The notes: generated by a model not told the origin, from the letters alone. Shown: positions 35,430 through 45,721, counted from the stretch's first letter. The stretch: 64,000 nt of DNA from JAHEJJ01 sp965212205 (GCA_965212205.1 CBDBUX010000001.1:556388-620387), one strand, 5' to 3'. A program made the numbers and translations.

Positions 35430-37802
35430 ATGATGAAAATCAAGGACAAAGAGATGCCGATGCAGGCATATATCAGCTTCGACAAACTACTGAGGCAGTA
35501 CGATGCTATGGCTGATAGCGATGATCCAGTATTGGCTGCACGGGCCAAAGAGGTGCTTGAGGCTCAGTCACCATTTCCTTTCTTAAGGGAAGGATTTGAC
35601 GATGTTAAACTTCTCGAGAAGCACAAGGATATAATCAAGATCATTCTCAGGGACACTTTTGCGGAAGTTCTTACGAAGAACGAGATCAAGGCAGCCTCAT
35701 TGCCATATTTCGATATTGTTTTCAATAAATCGAAAAGATTCGAAAAAATACTTGAAGATGCCGGTCCTGATTTTAATCCATCTATCAGGAATCAGAAAGA
35801 GGGTATAGATTATATCATGGCCTGTACAGTAATTCTCAGCTACTATTATGGATTTCACCTGGACTTCAGTCGGCCTTATTTTTACGATATACCAAATGCT
35901 AATGGGGTAATGCAGCACTACCGGATACTCTACAACGCAGACTTTATGGAGATCCTCCCAACAGATCAAACTCCTGAATTGACACAGGATGATCTGGATG
36001 AATTACTGGAAAACCCACAGGATTTGAAACTCTGGCAAAAGAAAATACCGCCAAACAGTTTTGTTTCCAAAGGGTTTGTGATTTCGAATATGTTCGATGT
36101 CACCGCAGAACAGTCGATTTCTGAGATCAAATCTGAACTTATTGCCAGCGACAAACGAGGCAGTGATAGTTTTATGGAGGACCTGCAGGAAACCTTTAGG
36201 TCGTTCTTCAGAATTAAAGACCTCAGAGTCGGGTTTTCTACCTATAACCAAAAAGCCGACAAATTCGAGAGGGTTCAGGGGAAAGGGATCGATAGTTTTA
36301 TACTCAATAATGTTGATGATGCTAACTGTGAACGGGCATTATGTCCTGGTTCTTACGACAAGCTACTCAATGCCAAAACATATTTCACGGTGGCAGATAT
36401 TGAGAAGTATTATAAGATTTCCGAGGGGCAACCTCCATATAAAGGATTGCATGAACAAGGCCTAAAAAGTGCCATTTTTGCACCAATTGCACATGAAGAG
36501 CAATTACTCGGTATCCTCGAAATAGTGTCCACAAAAAAGAATGCGCTGAATGGGGTTAATGCCACCAAGCTCGATGATGTAATGCCTTATATTGTTTCAG
36601 CAGTAGTCCGCTCTAAAATTGAAGAGGAAAACCTGATCGATGCGATTATCCAGAATGAATGTACTTCTGTGCACTCTTCTGTATATTGGCGGTTTCAGGA
36701 AGAAGCCAAAAAGTTCATTATTGCCGAACTGGAGGGGAATCAACCTTCTTTTGAGGAAATTGTATTTACAGAGGTATATCCACTATATGGTCAGGTCGAT
36801 ATCAAGCAGTCTTCAAATGCCCGAAACCTTGCCATCCAGCGCGATCTGATGATCCAGTTGAGCAATATCAGTAAGGTGATAAAATCCGCCTTGAAAAAGG
36901 AAGGATTACCGATATATGAAGAAATATTATTCCGTCTTGAGAATTGGGCAGATAGCATTAAGGACACCCTATATTCGAGTAGCGAACAAAATATATTTGA
37001 TTTTATACAAGAAGAAATCAATCCGATTCTGGAGCATATCAAACAGATCGATAGGGTATTGGCCAGGAAAGTTGAGGCCTATGAGGAGACGATTGATAAA
37101 GAAACACAGACATATTACGACCATAGAAGGAATTACGATCAGAGTGTGATGGAGATCAATCAGAGATTGGTGACTGTGCTAGACAGGCGTCAGGAAGAGG
37201 CACAGCAAATGTTCCCTCATTATTTTGAACGATTTAAGACCGACGGGATTGAACACAATATGTATATCGGAGCATCGATAGCCCGAGACAAAGGCTACAA
37301 CCCACTTTATCTGAACAATCTCCGTCTATGGGAACTTCAGGTGATGTGTGAAATGGAAAATACCTACTACAATATCAAACCCGAGTTGCCTATTCAACTC
37401 GATGTAGCCTCCCTGATCCTGGTATATAGCACGGCCCTATCTATCAGATTCCGAATGGATGAAAAACAATTCGATGTAGACGGTACTTACAACGCCCGCT
37501 ATGAGATCATTAAAAAACGAATAGATAAGTCATATGTAAAAGGAACCCGTGAGCGACTTACACAAAAAGGCAAGCTTTCCATAGTCTATTCACAGAAAAA
37601 GGATGAACAGGAATACCTGAGATATATATCTTTTCTCAAGTCCAAAGGCTACTTTACCAACAATATTGAAATACTAGAACTTGAAGGCCTTCAGGGAGTT
37701 ACAGGGCTCAAAGCGATCCGAGCTGAGATCCTTTATAAAAAAGGAAAGGAATCTGAAAAGACGTATACCTATGAGGATCTGATGGAAGAATTAAAAACCT
37801 AG
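35430..37802 (+). CDS. Large GAF-domain protein of unknown role
   Basis: A 790-residue soluble protein without signal peptide or obvious output domain. A GAF-like sensor domain spans roughly residues 240-400 (SFFRIKDLRVGFSTY ... LKSAIFAPIAHEEQLLGILEIVS). It is flanked by a helical N-terminal region and a long helical C-terminal region with coiled-coil character (LDRRQEEAQQMFPHYFERF). There is no kinase, GGDEF or HD part, so it would act through protein contacts. Its last codons overlap the end of the convergent HD-PycTM gene by 12 bases, which is close enough for antisense effects between the two transcripts. Confidence 0.7.
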   Translation: MMKIKDKEMPMQAYISFDKLLRQYDAMADSDDPVLAARAKEVLEAQSPFPFLREGFDDVKLLEKHKDIIKIILRDTFAEVLTKNEIKAASLPYFDIVFNKSKRFEKILEDAGPDFNPSIRNQKEGIDYIMACTVILSYYYGFHLDFSRPYFYDIPNANGVMQHYRILYNADFMEILPTDQTPELTQDDLDELLENPQDLKLWQKKIPPNSFVSKGFVISNMFDVTAEQSISEIKSELIASDKRGSDSFMEDLQETFRSFFRIKDLRVGFSTYNQKADKFERVQGKGIDSFILNNVDDANCERALCPGSYDKLLNAKTYFTVADIEKYYKISEGQPPYKGLHEQGLKSAIFAPIAHEEQLLGILEIVSTKKNALNGVNATKLDDVMPYIVSAVVRSKIEEENLIDAIIQNECTSVHSSVYWRFQEEAKKFIIAELEGNQPSFEEIVFTEVYPLYGQVDIKQSSNARNLAIQRDLMIQLSNISKVIKSALKKEGLPIYEEILFRLENWADSIKDTLYSSSEQNIFDFIQEEINPILEHIKQIDRVLARKVEAYEETIDKETQTYYDHRRNYDQSVMEINQRLVTVLDRRQEEAQQMFPHYFERFKTDGIEHNMYIGASIARDKGYNPLYLNNLRLWELQVMCEMENTYYNIKPELPIQLDVASLILVYSTALSIRFRMDEKQFDVDGTYNARYEIIKKRIDKSYVKGTRERLTQKGKLSIVYSQKKDEQEYLRYISFLKSKGYFTNNIEILELEGLQGVTGLKAIRAEILYKKGKESEKTYTYEDLMEELKT

Positions 37803-39005
37803 GCCTACCAGATTTTCCATTACCCTATCCGAACCATAAAGCGTAAAAGAAAGCCAAAAGGCAAAGACTGATACTACTATTCCAATGATAAATATGGTAT
37901 AGGTCCAGCGCAGAATTTTGTACTTTCTGTTCAATACCAATCCAAGGAAATAAAGATCCTTTGTTAGTGAAGAATAGACATAATCCTTGTCTTTGAGCAA
38001 TTCCTTGATCGCCCACTCATATTCCTCCAGCTTCATCTGGTGGAAGTTTCCGAAAAATAACAGGTTCACACGTTTCTGATCCACGTCATCCTTACTGAAC
38101 TCACCCCGGGTTACGTTTGGCCTTGTGGCCACAACCGCAAGTACCATAGTACATACCGTAAAAAGCAGGAAAATGCTCGTGGGCAAGATCAAATAGAAAT
38201 TGGTAGGGTTATCGAGTTTAGGAACCAGATTAGCCAGCACCACAGACAGTATAATGGCATTGACCGATAGGAGTATATTCGACTTAGTATCTGCAATATC
38301 ACTCAATGTCAGGTGATTTCTCAAGGTTACCCGAAAAAGCGTCTGTATACCCCGATCAGGACTTTCGCTTTTAAATCTAGCCTTGAGCGATTCTTTTTGT
38401 GCAATTTTTTTCATCGATTTACGCTCCTTACGAATCAATTCTATGTTCTTGTCTTTACCTTCCGTCCAATTCTCTATGGCATAGCTTGTATTGTATTGGT
38501 GTTCCCGCTTCAGCATTTTGAGATTGGCATCTAACCACTCCTTGTTCGAGTAATCTGCGATTCCCAGTAATTTGAGTTCTTCGCGTAACTGTTCACAGGT
38601 CTCCAGATATGATTTTTTCGCAAAATGTGAGGCGTCGGCGTCGCGAATAATCTCTTCGAGCAGACCGTCGGGCTCGTGATACCTTTTTGTAGCCAGAATC
38701 ACCTGTTCCACTCTCTTGATATCTTCGTCTGGGTAACCCTGAGCGGTAAGAAACTCATTCGCTATACCGGTACTACTTTGCTCATGCTCGTCTGTGCCGA
38801 GGGTATAACCCGTGTCGTGCAGCCAGGCCGACAATAATAGTATTTCATTGTCTTTGTCATTCAGATCATGTGCCGCGATCAATTCCCTGGTACTCTTTAC
38901 CACTCTTTGAGTATGCTTCAAATTATGGTAACGGTAGTCCGGGGAAAGCTTTTCAGAGAGAAGTTCTGTAGTGAACTCCTGTGTTTTTTCCACTATTCCG
39001 GTCAT
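37791..39005 (-). CDS. HD phosphohydrolase fused to PycTM (Pycsar-type) membrane effector
   Basis: A 404-residue two-part protein. The N-terminal HD domain has His27/His31, His63-Asp64 (WLHDTGYTLG), His74 and Asp122 (IIRDADASHF) in the order expected for a metal-dependent phosphohydrolase. The C-terminal part begins LSDIADTKSNILLSVNAI and carries two close membrane helices (~245-295) and a third near 370-392, the layout of the PycTM/DUF5706 effectors known from Pycsar anti-phage systems. Those effectors respond to cyclic pyrimidine nucleotides. No nucleotide cyclase gene is visible nearby, so either this is an orphan effector or it senses a housekeeping signal. The HD domain could degrade the signal. 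Confidence 0.8.
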   Translation of the reverse strand: MTGIVEKTQEFTTELLSEKLSPDYRYHNLKHTQRVVKSTRELIAAHDLNDKDNEILLLSAWLHDTGYTLGTDEHEQSSTGIANEFLTAQGYPDEDIKRVEQVILATKRYHEPDGLLEEIIRDADASHFAKKSYLETCEQLREELKLLGIADYSNKEWLDANLKMLKREHQYNTSYAIENWTEGKDKNIELIRKERKSMKKIAQKESLKARFKSESPDRGIQTLFRVTLRNHLTLSDIADTKSNILLSVNAIILSVVLANLVPKLDNPTNFYLILPTSIFLLFTVCTMVLAVVATRPNVTRGEFSKDDVDQKRVNLLFFGNFHQMKLEEYEWAIKELLKDKDYVYSSLTKDLYFLGLVLNRKYKILRWTYTIFIIGIVVSVFAFWLSFTLYGSDRVMENLVGLGF

Positions 39006-39173
39006 CGGTCTGTTTTAAGAGTGACAAATTACAAAATTTTAAGATTGGTTTTCGTTCCAAATTCTTGGGCGTATTTTGACTACATTTATCACTCTCAGCC
39101 ACCGACACTCTAATTTTTTATAAATTGGACGTGCCTATAAGAAGACAACTTCTGCGCACTAATAGGTTTTATA

Positions 39174-39848
39174 ATGATCCGAAACTTAATTACGAGACTG
39201 GAACCTGTAAAATATAGCTTATTGCTGATAAGCTGTTTTCTGTTATTGCTCTCAATTCCAATTCCTGATGAGTCTTTTGGCTATGTACTTGTCTACAAAA
39301 TACTAACCATATTTACTATTCTGGCAGGTTTGGTGGTGGTTGGAAACCGAAAACATCTTGGCAGCAGAATTAGTCAAGTCTTAGGGGTTACGATAATAAT
39401 ATTCCAGATAATAGATCTTTTTATCACAGTAACCAATTTTGAAAGTATCCTGGGTATCTCGTTTGTGATTTTTTTTACTTCTATGTCTTTAAGGGTTTAT
39501 AAAGATATTTATGCCGCCAGGGAGATTAACTGGGAAATCCTGGCAGCCGTTTTTTGTGGCTTTATCTTTTTAGGGTTCCTCAGTTCCTTTCTATTTGTCG
39601 CTATCGAAGGACTTGTCCCCGGATCATTTTCCGGTCTGGATCAACAGTATTCTGAGTTCCACAACTTTGTTTATTTCAGTTTTATCTCTTTACTAACAAT
39701 CGGTTATGGCGATATTGTCCCGTTGACTCCAATAACAAAATCCTTGATTGTAATACTGGGACTGATCGGTAATTTTTACACTGTGATGGTTACTGCGATT
39801 GTAATTGGAAAATTCCTCCTGAACTATAAACCGGGTTCTGAAAATTAG
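39174..39848 (+). CDS. Two-pore-helix K+ channel-like membrane protein
   Basis: A 224-residue protein with about five or six hydrophobic helices and a terminal pore unit containing the filter SLLTIGYGDIVPLTP. There is no RCK or cyclic-nucleotide-binding domain, so gating must rely on the membrane part or a partner. Compared with simple KcsA-type channels it has an extra N-terminal membrane bundle. It is divergent from the HD-PycTM gene with a 168-base spacer. Confidence 0.85.
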   Translation: MIRNLITRLEPVKYSLLLISCFLLLLSIPIPDESFGYVLVYKILTIFTILAGLVVVGNRKHLGSRISQVLGVTIIIFQIIDLFITVTNFESILGISFVIFFTSMSLRVYKDIYAAREINWEILAAVFCGFIFLGFLSSFLFVAIEGLVPGSFSGLDQQYSEFHNFVYFSFISLLTIGYGDIVPLTPITKSLIVILGLIGNFYTVMVTAIVIGKFLLNYKPGSEN

Positions 39849-39964
39849 ATCTCAGCCGATCCCGATCCCATCTTTATAATAATAGTCCAAAATGGCCGAT
39901 TTTCATTAACTTTTAAGTAAATTCGGTAATCCCACACATTCTTAGACGACTAAATCAACTGCCA

Positions 39965-42900
39965 ATGATTTTCAAACCAAAATTTGGGCTTTTGGGCACA
40001 CTTATATTCCTTCTGGGAAGTTCTTGTGCTACCTATAAAGCCCAGTACAAAGACACTAACAGACAATCTTCATTGCCCGATAATGAACTCGCGCATAGCT
40101 TCTATTTAATAGGGGATGCCGGGGCTTCCGAATTAGGCACTAAATCTATGGCGCTTACCGCCCTGGAAAAAGGGTTGAAAACAGCACCAGAGAAAAGCAC
40201 TGTACTCTTTTTGGGAGATAATATTTACCAACGAGGTCTGGTGGCCGAGGATCATCCTAATTATGAACTGGCACGACATCAAATCGACGCCCAAACCAGC
40301 GTGGTAAAGGATTTCAGAGGGCGCAGTATTTTTATACCCGGAAATCACGATTGGTACAGTGGGCTGGATGGCCTTAAACGGCAGGAGCGCTATGTGGAGA
40401 GTATTTTGGGTAAGGATAGTTTTCTGCCGGAGAACGGTTGTCCGTTGGAGAAGGTGGAAATAGGGGATGATATCGTACTACTGATCGTAGATTCGGAATG
40501 GTATATTACCAAATGGGATAAGCATCCGAAGATTAACGATGATTGTGAATTCAGGACCAGGGCCAGATTCTTCGAGGAATTCGAAAGTGAGATTAAAAAA
40601 GCAAGGGGAAAAACAACAATTATTGCCATTCATCACCCTATGTTTACCAACGGCCCGCATGGAGGGCAATATTCCTTCGGGTCTCATATGGTACCGCTTC
40701 CCGGTCTTGGTACTTTAAAGAATATGCTCCTTAAAACCGGCGGGGCTTCACCTGCAGATCTGCAGCATAACCGATATGATGAACTCAAGAGCAGGATGGT
40801 TACCCTCTCTCAGGAGAACGACAAGGTGATATTTGTTTCTGGTCATGAGCATAGTTTGCAGTACCTGATCGAAGAAAATTTACATCAAATTGTAAGTGGT
40901 TCCGGTTCCAAGACCACCGCCACCCGAAATGTATATGGTGGTCAGTTTTCATATGGGAGTCCGGGCTATGCACGCTTAGATGTCTTTACCGACGGATCGT
41001 CCTATCTCAGGTTTTATTCTGCCCGGGATGATAAAGTGGTATTTGAAAGCCCTGTGCTTGAAAAGGATCTATTAACAAGCACATCATTTGAAGATAATTT
41101 TCCTTCTACCACCAAGGCATCGATTTATACGCCCGCCGAAACAGACAAATCGAACTTTTACAAATGGCTATGGGGAGAACGTTACCGAGATTTATTTAGT
41201 CGTGAAATCGAGGTTCCGCTGGTTAATCTTGACACCTTACATGGAGGTTTGAAACCTGTCCGTAAAGGAGGAGGTCATCAGTCGATATCACTCCGATTGG
41301 AAAATTCAAAAGGACAGGAATATATAATGAGGGCCCTGAGAAAAGATGCAGAGCTTTATATTCAGTCGGTGGCCTTTAAAGAACAATATATAAGGGGAGA
41401 ATTCGAGGGTACTAAAACGGCTTCACTTGTAGGAGATGTCTTTACGGGATCCCATCCCTACACGCCATATATTATAGGCGATCTGTCCGACGCCGTTGGG
41501 GTATTTCACCTTAATCCCAAGCTGTACTATGTGCCAAAACAGAATGCATTGGGCCAGTTCAATAATGAATTTGGTAATACCCTTTATATGATCGAGGAAC
41601 GGGCTGGTGATAATCACGGAGATAAGGCCAGTTTCGGGTTTTCCGATGAGTTGATCAGCACATACGACCTCTTTAATAAATTACGCAAGGATGAAGAGAA
41701 TCAACTCGATGAAGAAGCTTATGTAAAGGCAAGAATATTCGATATGTTGATCGGAGACTGGGATCGTCATCAGGATCAATGGCGCTGGGTCGAATTTAAA
41801 AAGGACGGCAAGACAATTTATAAGCCAATGCCCAGAGATCGAGATCAGGCTTTTTCTATTATGAATGATGGATTTATGCTGCGCACCGCTACGGCACTGG
41901 CCCAGCCTACACGATTGCTCAATGCCTACGATGTGGATATAAAGGATATTCGTTATAGCAACTTCAATCCGTATATCGTAGATGTTTCCCTGATACAAGA
42001 ATCGGGAAAAGAGATCTGGCTGGAACAGGCCCGATATGTTGCTTCCCAACTTACAGATGAAGTTATCGATGATGCTTTTTCGGGTCTTCCTCCCGAAGTT
42101 CAGGACGCTTCCATGGAAGAAATTAAGCGGAAACTAAAAGGGAGAAGAGCTAACCTGATAAAAATAGTAGAAGCCTATTATAAAGTGTTGAACAAGTATA
42201 CTGTAATTACTGGAACAGATAAAGACGACTGGTTTGATATCGAGAGGATGCCCAATGGGGAAACCAAGGTTACTGCTTATCGAATAAAGGATGGCAAAAA
42301 AGCAGACCTCATTCATCAAAGAACTTATCAGCGCGAGGATACCAAGGAGATCTGGGTGTACGGCCTGGATGATGATGACTACTTCCATGTAACAGGCTCT
42401 GGAGACCGTTTGATAAAAGTCAGGTTGGTTGGTGGTATGAACAACGACAGCTACCAGGTTGAAAATGGAAATAAAATCCATATTTATGATTTCAAGACCA
42501 AACCAAATACTTTCGTTACTCAAAAAGGGCAAAAGCATCTGAGAAACGATTATGAAACCAATGTCTATGATTATAAAAAACCGGCCTATAATAGCAATAT
42601 ATTATTGCCTTTAATAGGTTTTAACCCCGATGATGGCTTACGTATCGGCATTTTAGACACTTATACTATAAATGGCTTTGAACGTAATCCGTTTACGGCG
42701 AGTCATAGATTTGGAGGTTCGGTATACACGGCTACAGGCGGCCTCGATTTTGGATATGTCGGGGAATTCGCCAATGTAGTTGGCAAATGGAATCTCGCCA
42801 TCCGGGCAAAATTCACGACACCAAATTTTGCCATTAATTTCTTCGGATTTGGAAATTCCACACCTAATCTGCAATCAGATGACCCGGATAATTTCAACCT

Positions 42901-43660
42901 GGATTATAACAGGGTTAAGATTGGCACCTTCGGGGGTTATGCCGGACTGGTATGGAAAGGGGAGAACGGGGGTCGATTCGACATCGGCCTGGATTATGAG
43001 ACTTTTGAAGTGGAGGAGACAACGGGGCGCTTTATAGAGGATTTTATCGCCACCTTCCCTCTGGATTTGGATAGCAAGTTTGTGAGTTCTAAGGCCAGAT
43101 ATACCTATAAGCGTTTCGATACGCCAGCCTTTCCAACTTTGGGACTTCTGTTTTCACTTGAAGGCGGCTATACATTCAACCTGGAAAACTCCAATGCCTT
43201 TTCCTATATGATCCCTGAGTTGAGGTTTTATCATAAGGTGGTCCCCAGTGGAAGGCTGGTTTTCCGGACAACTTCGAAGGCCCATCTGAACTTTGGTGAT
43301 GACTTCGAGTTTTACCAGGCTGCTAATATTGGAGGTAATGATGGATTAAGAGGCTATAGGAATCAGCGTTTTGCCGGCAAGAATTCCTTCTATCAAAGTT
43401 CCGACCTGCTTTTCAATTTCAGACGTGTGAAAACCTCTATCCTGCCGGTAGAGGTAGGACTGTTTGGAGGGTTCGATGTAGGCAGGGTGTGGATCGATAA
43501 TAGCCGGGTATTAGACCCAACATTTAACGGGGAAAGCTGGAACACCTCGATAGGGGGAGGATTTTTTGTCAATGCCTCAGATTTGCTCAGTGCCAACCTG
43601 GGCTTATTCAACTCCGATGACGGTCCGAGATTTTATTTGGGATTCCAACTCGGCCTGTAA
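39965..43660 (+). CDS. Phosphoesterase / kinase-like / outer-membrane barrel fusion lipoprotein
   Basis: A 1231-residue envelope protein. It starts with a lipoprotein-type signal (LIFLLGSSCATY). A calcineurin-like phosphoesterase domain follows (residues ~45-370; LIGDAGA, FLGDNIY, PGNHDWY near 125, AIHHPMF, SGHEHS). The middle region holds GDWDRHQDQW (~597-606) and MPRDRDQAF (~622-630), spaced like the catalytic and metal-binding loops of CotH/Fam20-type kinases. The last ~350 residues are beta-rich with GGNDGLRGYRNQRF, as in Omp85/surface-antigen barrels, ending in a typical terminal strand (RFYLGFQLGL). The combination suggests a surface-anchored enzyme acting on phosphorylated substrates. 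The kinase-like assignment is my inference. Confidence 0.75.
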   Translation: MIFKPKFGLLGTLIFLLGSSCATYKAQYKDTNRQSSLPDNELAHSFYLIGDAGASELGTKSMALTALEKGLKTAPEKSTVLFLGDNIYQRGLVAEDHPNYELARHQIDAQTSVVKDFRGRSIFIPGNHDWYSGLDGLKRQERYVESILGKDSFLPENGCPLEKVEIGDDIVLLIVDSEWYITKWDKHPKINDDCEFRTRARFFEEFESEIKKARGKTTIIAIHHPMFTNGPHGGQYSFGSHMVPLPGLGTLKNMLLKTGGASPADLQHNRYDELKSRMVTLSQENDKVIFVSGHEHSLQYLIEENLHQIVSGSGSKTTATRNVYGGQFSYGSPGYARLDVFTDGSSYLRFYSARDDKVVFESPVLEKDLLTSTSFEDNFPSTTKASIYTPAETDKSNFYKWLWGERYRDLFSREIEVPLVNLDTLHGGLKPVRKGGGHQSISLRLENSKGQEYIMRALRKDAELYIQSVAFKEQYIRGEFEGTKTASLVGDVFTGSHPYTPYIIGDLSDAVGVFHLNPKLYYVPKQNALGQFNNEFGNTLYMIEERAGDNHGDKASFGFSDELISTYDLFNKLRKDEENQLDEEAYVKARIFDMLIGDWDRHQDQWRWVEFKKDGKTIYKPMPRDRDQAFSIMNDGFMLRTATALAQPTRLLNAYDVDIKDIRYSNFNPYIVDVSLIQESGKEIWLEQARYVASQLTDEVIDDAFSGLPPEVQDASMEEIKRKLKGRRANLIKIVEAYYKVLNKYTVITGTDKDDWFDIERMPNGETKVTAYRIKDGKKADLIHQRTYQREDTKEIWVYGLDDDDYFHVTGSGDRLIKVRLVGGMNNDSYQVENGNKIHIYDFKTKPNTFVTQKGQKHLRNDYETNVYDYKKPAYNSNILLPLIGFNPDDGLRIGILDTYTINGFERNPFTASHRFGGSVYTATGGLDFGYVGEFANVVGKWNLAIRAKFTTPNFAINFFGFGNSTPNLQSDDPDNFNLDYNRVKIGTFGGYAGLVWKGENGGRFDIGLDYETFEVEETTGRFIEDFIATFPLDLDSKFVSSKARYTYKRFDTPAFPTLGLLFSLEGGYTFNLENSNAFSYMIPELRFYHKVVPSGRLVFRTTSKAHLNFGDDFEFYQAANIGGNDGLRGYRNQRFAGKNSFYQSSDLLFNFRRVKTSILPVEVGLFGGFDVGRVWIDNSRVLDPTFNGESWNTSIGGGFFVNASDLLSANLGLFNSDDGPRFYLGFQLGL

Positions 43661-43761
43661 AATAAATAAAATTGACAACTATTATCTTCCTATTCAAATA
43701 AGAAGATGTATATAATTTTTTAGTAGCTTACAGCTCTAATTTTTCACTTATCAAAAAGACT

Positions 43762-44445
43762 ATGCTAAAACAAATAACAGTTCTGGTTTTACTTTTACTT
43801 TTCTTCACGACCACTTCATGCTCCAGTGTAAAAGTCCTGGATGCCTGGAGGGGAGAACCTGAGAGTATTGAGAAATTTAAGGGTAAAAATGTCCTGGTCT
43901 TTACCAGAACAGCCGATAATAGTGCGCGCATCGCTTTCGAAGAAGCCATCGCCAACCAATTAAGGACCGATGGAATAAAGTGTACCGAAAGCTTTAAAAA
44001 ATTCCCAAAAATACATATGGAAAGGGAAATGACGCCGGAACGCGAAAAGATGATTAGCAGTATTCTCGAAAGTGAAAAGTACAACGGGATCGTGGTCACT
44101 ACGGTAAAAGATATGGAGCAGACCACGCGTACCGAGAATACCGGGGTTTATGTGGGAGCCTCTTATGGCATGGGATATCCGGGGTACTATGGAGGCTTCT
44201 ATAATTATTACCGTACACCTTATGCCTACGGACCCTATTACAATTCCTTCGGGGGTTATATCCCGACAGGGACAACAACCAGAACTTCAACCACTTATGT
44301 TTTGGAAACCGTAGGTTATAATCTGGATGAACCGGAGGAAAACCAGTTGGTTTTCGTGGTCACTACAAGCCTGGACGATCCATCGGATGCTTATAAAACA
44401 GCACAGAAGTATATAGATAAAATCTCTCAAGCCTACGATCAATAA
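43762..44445 (+). CDS. Lipoprotein, member of a three-copy paralog family
   Basis: A 227-residue lipoprotein (LLLFFTTTSCSS). The N-terminal half reads like a small alpha/beta domain: KGKNVLVFTRTADNSARIAFEE followed by an NGIVVTTVKD strand. A tyrosine/glycine-rich central loop (residues ~130-165) and a TTYVLETVGYNLDEPEENQLVF strand pair follow. Paralogs lie at 53344-54022 and 55086-55724. No known family name is assigned; the fold recalls LpoB/CsgG-like domains. It ends directly before the AI-2E-family permease gene (no gap). Confidence 0.75.
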   Translation: MLKQITVLVLLLLFFTTTSCSSVKVLDAWRGEPESIEKFKGKNVLVFTRTADNSARIAFEEAIANQLRTDGIKCTESFKKFPKIHMEREMTPEREKMISSILESEKYNGIVVTTVKDMEQTTRTENTGVYVGASYGMGYPGYYGGFYNYYRTPYAYGPYYNSFGGYIPTGTTTRTSTTYVLETVGYNLDEPEENQLVFVVTTSLDDPSDAYKTAQKYIDKISQAYDQ

Positions 44446-45495
44446 ATGAGTTCACAAAAGACACCTGTCACAGCCATACTTAGGATTGTACTTTTATTAT
44501 TAGTATTATCATGGTGTTTTTATATTGTTGAACCCTTTATTATTATTCTGGTTTGGGCAATCATTATCGCGGTAGCTCTCTACCCTATTTACAAAAAACT
44601 TATACTTTTTTTTGGTCAAAAGAAACAAAAGGCTGTAACCCTCCTTTTTACGTTGGTCGCAATAGCGATTATTGTGGTTCCCAGCTACTATCTCGTATCC
44701 TCACTGGTTAAGACTACCAAGGTCACCGCTGAAAAAATAAGGACGAATACCCTAAATATTCCGGCACCCAAGGAATCTGTGCGCGACTGGCCATTTATAG
44801 GCGACGAGTTATATACAGAATGGAAAGGAGCAGCAGATAATCTGGAAAGTTATATTCAGCAGCACCAGGATATTTTGCTCGATGCCGGAGAAAAAGTACT
44901 TGGTGGGGTTACGGGATTTCTCTCGGCCCTGGTCATTTTCGTTTTTGCCTTACTTGTATCGATTGTCTTTATGTACAAAGCAGATCTTGGTTATGGTGCG
45001 GCCAAGAAACTCTTTACCAAACTACTTGGTACTGCAGGCGACGAACTTGTCGATATGTCACGTGATACGATAAGAAGTGTGGTCAAAGGGATTCTTGTTG
45101 TTGCTATCATACAGGCATTGCTGGCACTGTTGGGATTTGAGGTGATCGGCCTTCCCGGAGCGGGCTTATGGGCCCTCGCTGCTTTACTGGCAGGAATTGT
45201 ACAATTGCCCATGCTGTTGGTAATGATCCCGGCAATCATTGTAGGGTTCACTATAGCCGATACTACCTATGCCATCATTTTTGCTGTTTATTGTGTTTTG
45301 GTTTCATTTTCCGACACTTTCTTAAAACCGCTGCTTTTAGGTAAGGGATTAAAAACCCCTATGGTCGTTATCCTGGTCGGCGCGATCGGAGGACTTATCC
45401 TTCACGGTATTGTGGGGCTTTTTGTTGGCCCGGTAGTACTTGCTGTAGTGTATCAATTGTATTTGTATTGGGTAAATTCTGCTGAAGAGGCATAG
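44446..45495 (+). CDS. AI-2E-family (UPF0118) membrane transporter
   Basis: A 349-residue polytopic protein with about eight helices, a large soluble segment after the second pair (residues ~95-150) and the family's C-terminal motif VFVGAIGG/LHGIVGLFVGPVVLAVVYQL. Members export small molecules, and some act as Na+(Li+)/H+ antiporters; the substrate is open. It starts on the base following the lipoprotein stop codon, so translation is probably coupled. Confidence 0.85.
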   Translation: MSSQKTPVTAILRIVLLLLVLSWCFYIVEPFIIILVWAIIIAVALYPIYKKLILFFGQKKQKAVTLLFTLVAIAIIVVPSYYLVSSLVKTTKVTAEKIRTNTLNIPAPKESVRDWPFIGDELYTEWKGAADNLESYIQQHQDILLDAGEKVLGGVTGFLSALVIFVFALLVSIVFMYKADLGYGAAKKLFTKLLGTAGDELVDMSRDTIRSVVKGILVVAIIQALLALLGFEVIGLPGAGLWALAALLAGIVQLPMLLVMIPAIIVGFTIADTTYAIIFAVYCVLVSFSDTFLKPLLLGKGLKTPMVVILVGAIGGLILHGIVGLFVGPVVLAVVYQLYLYWVNSAEEA

Positions 45496-45721
45496 GGATT
45501 CTTATTTTAACATGCCTTTGTTTTCGTAGCTAGTATTTTTTCTCTAATTTTCTCTATGCTATTGTTTTAACTATCCCACAAAACAAACAAATAGCACAAA
45601 AACAATCTTTATTCAATTATCATTTAACCTGAGAAGAAACATAATTTGGTTATGTTAGCAAGTTATGCCTCTCAGCGATTTCAGCAATTTATATTTATTT
45701 AGTAACCATAAAAACAACTAT

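Noticed and set aside
39021..39034. Further Crp/Fnr-type site (GTGAC-AAAT-TACAA) between the HD-PycTM and channel genes
   Set aside because: Second half-site does not match and no -7 element lies at the proper distance on either side.
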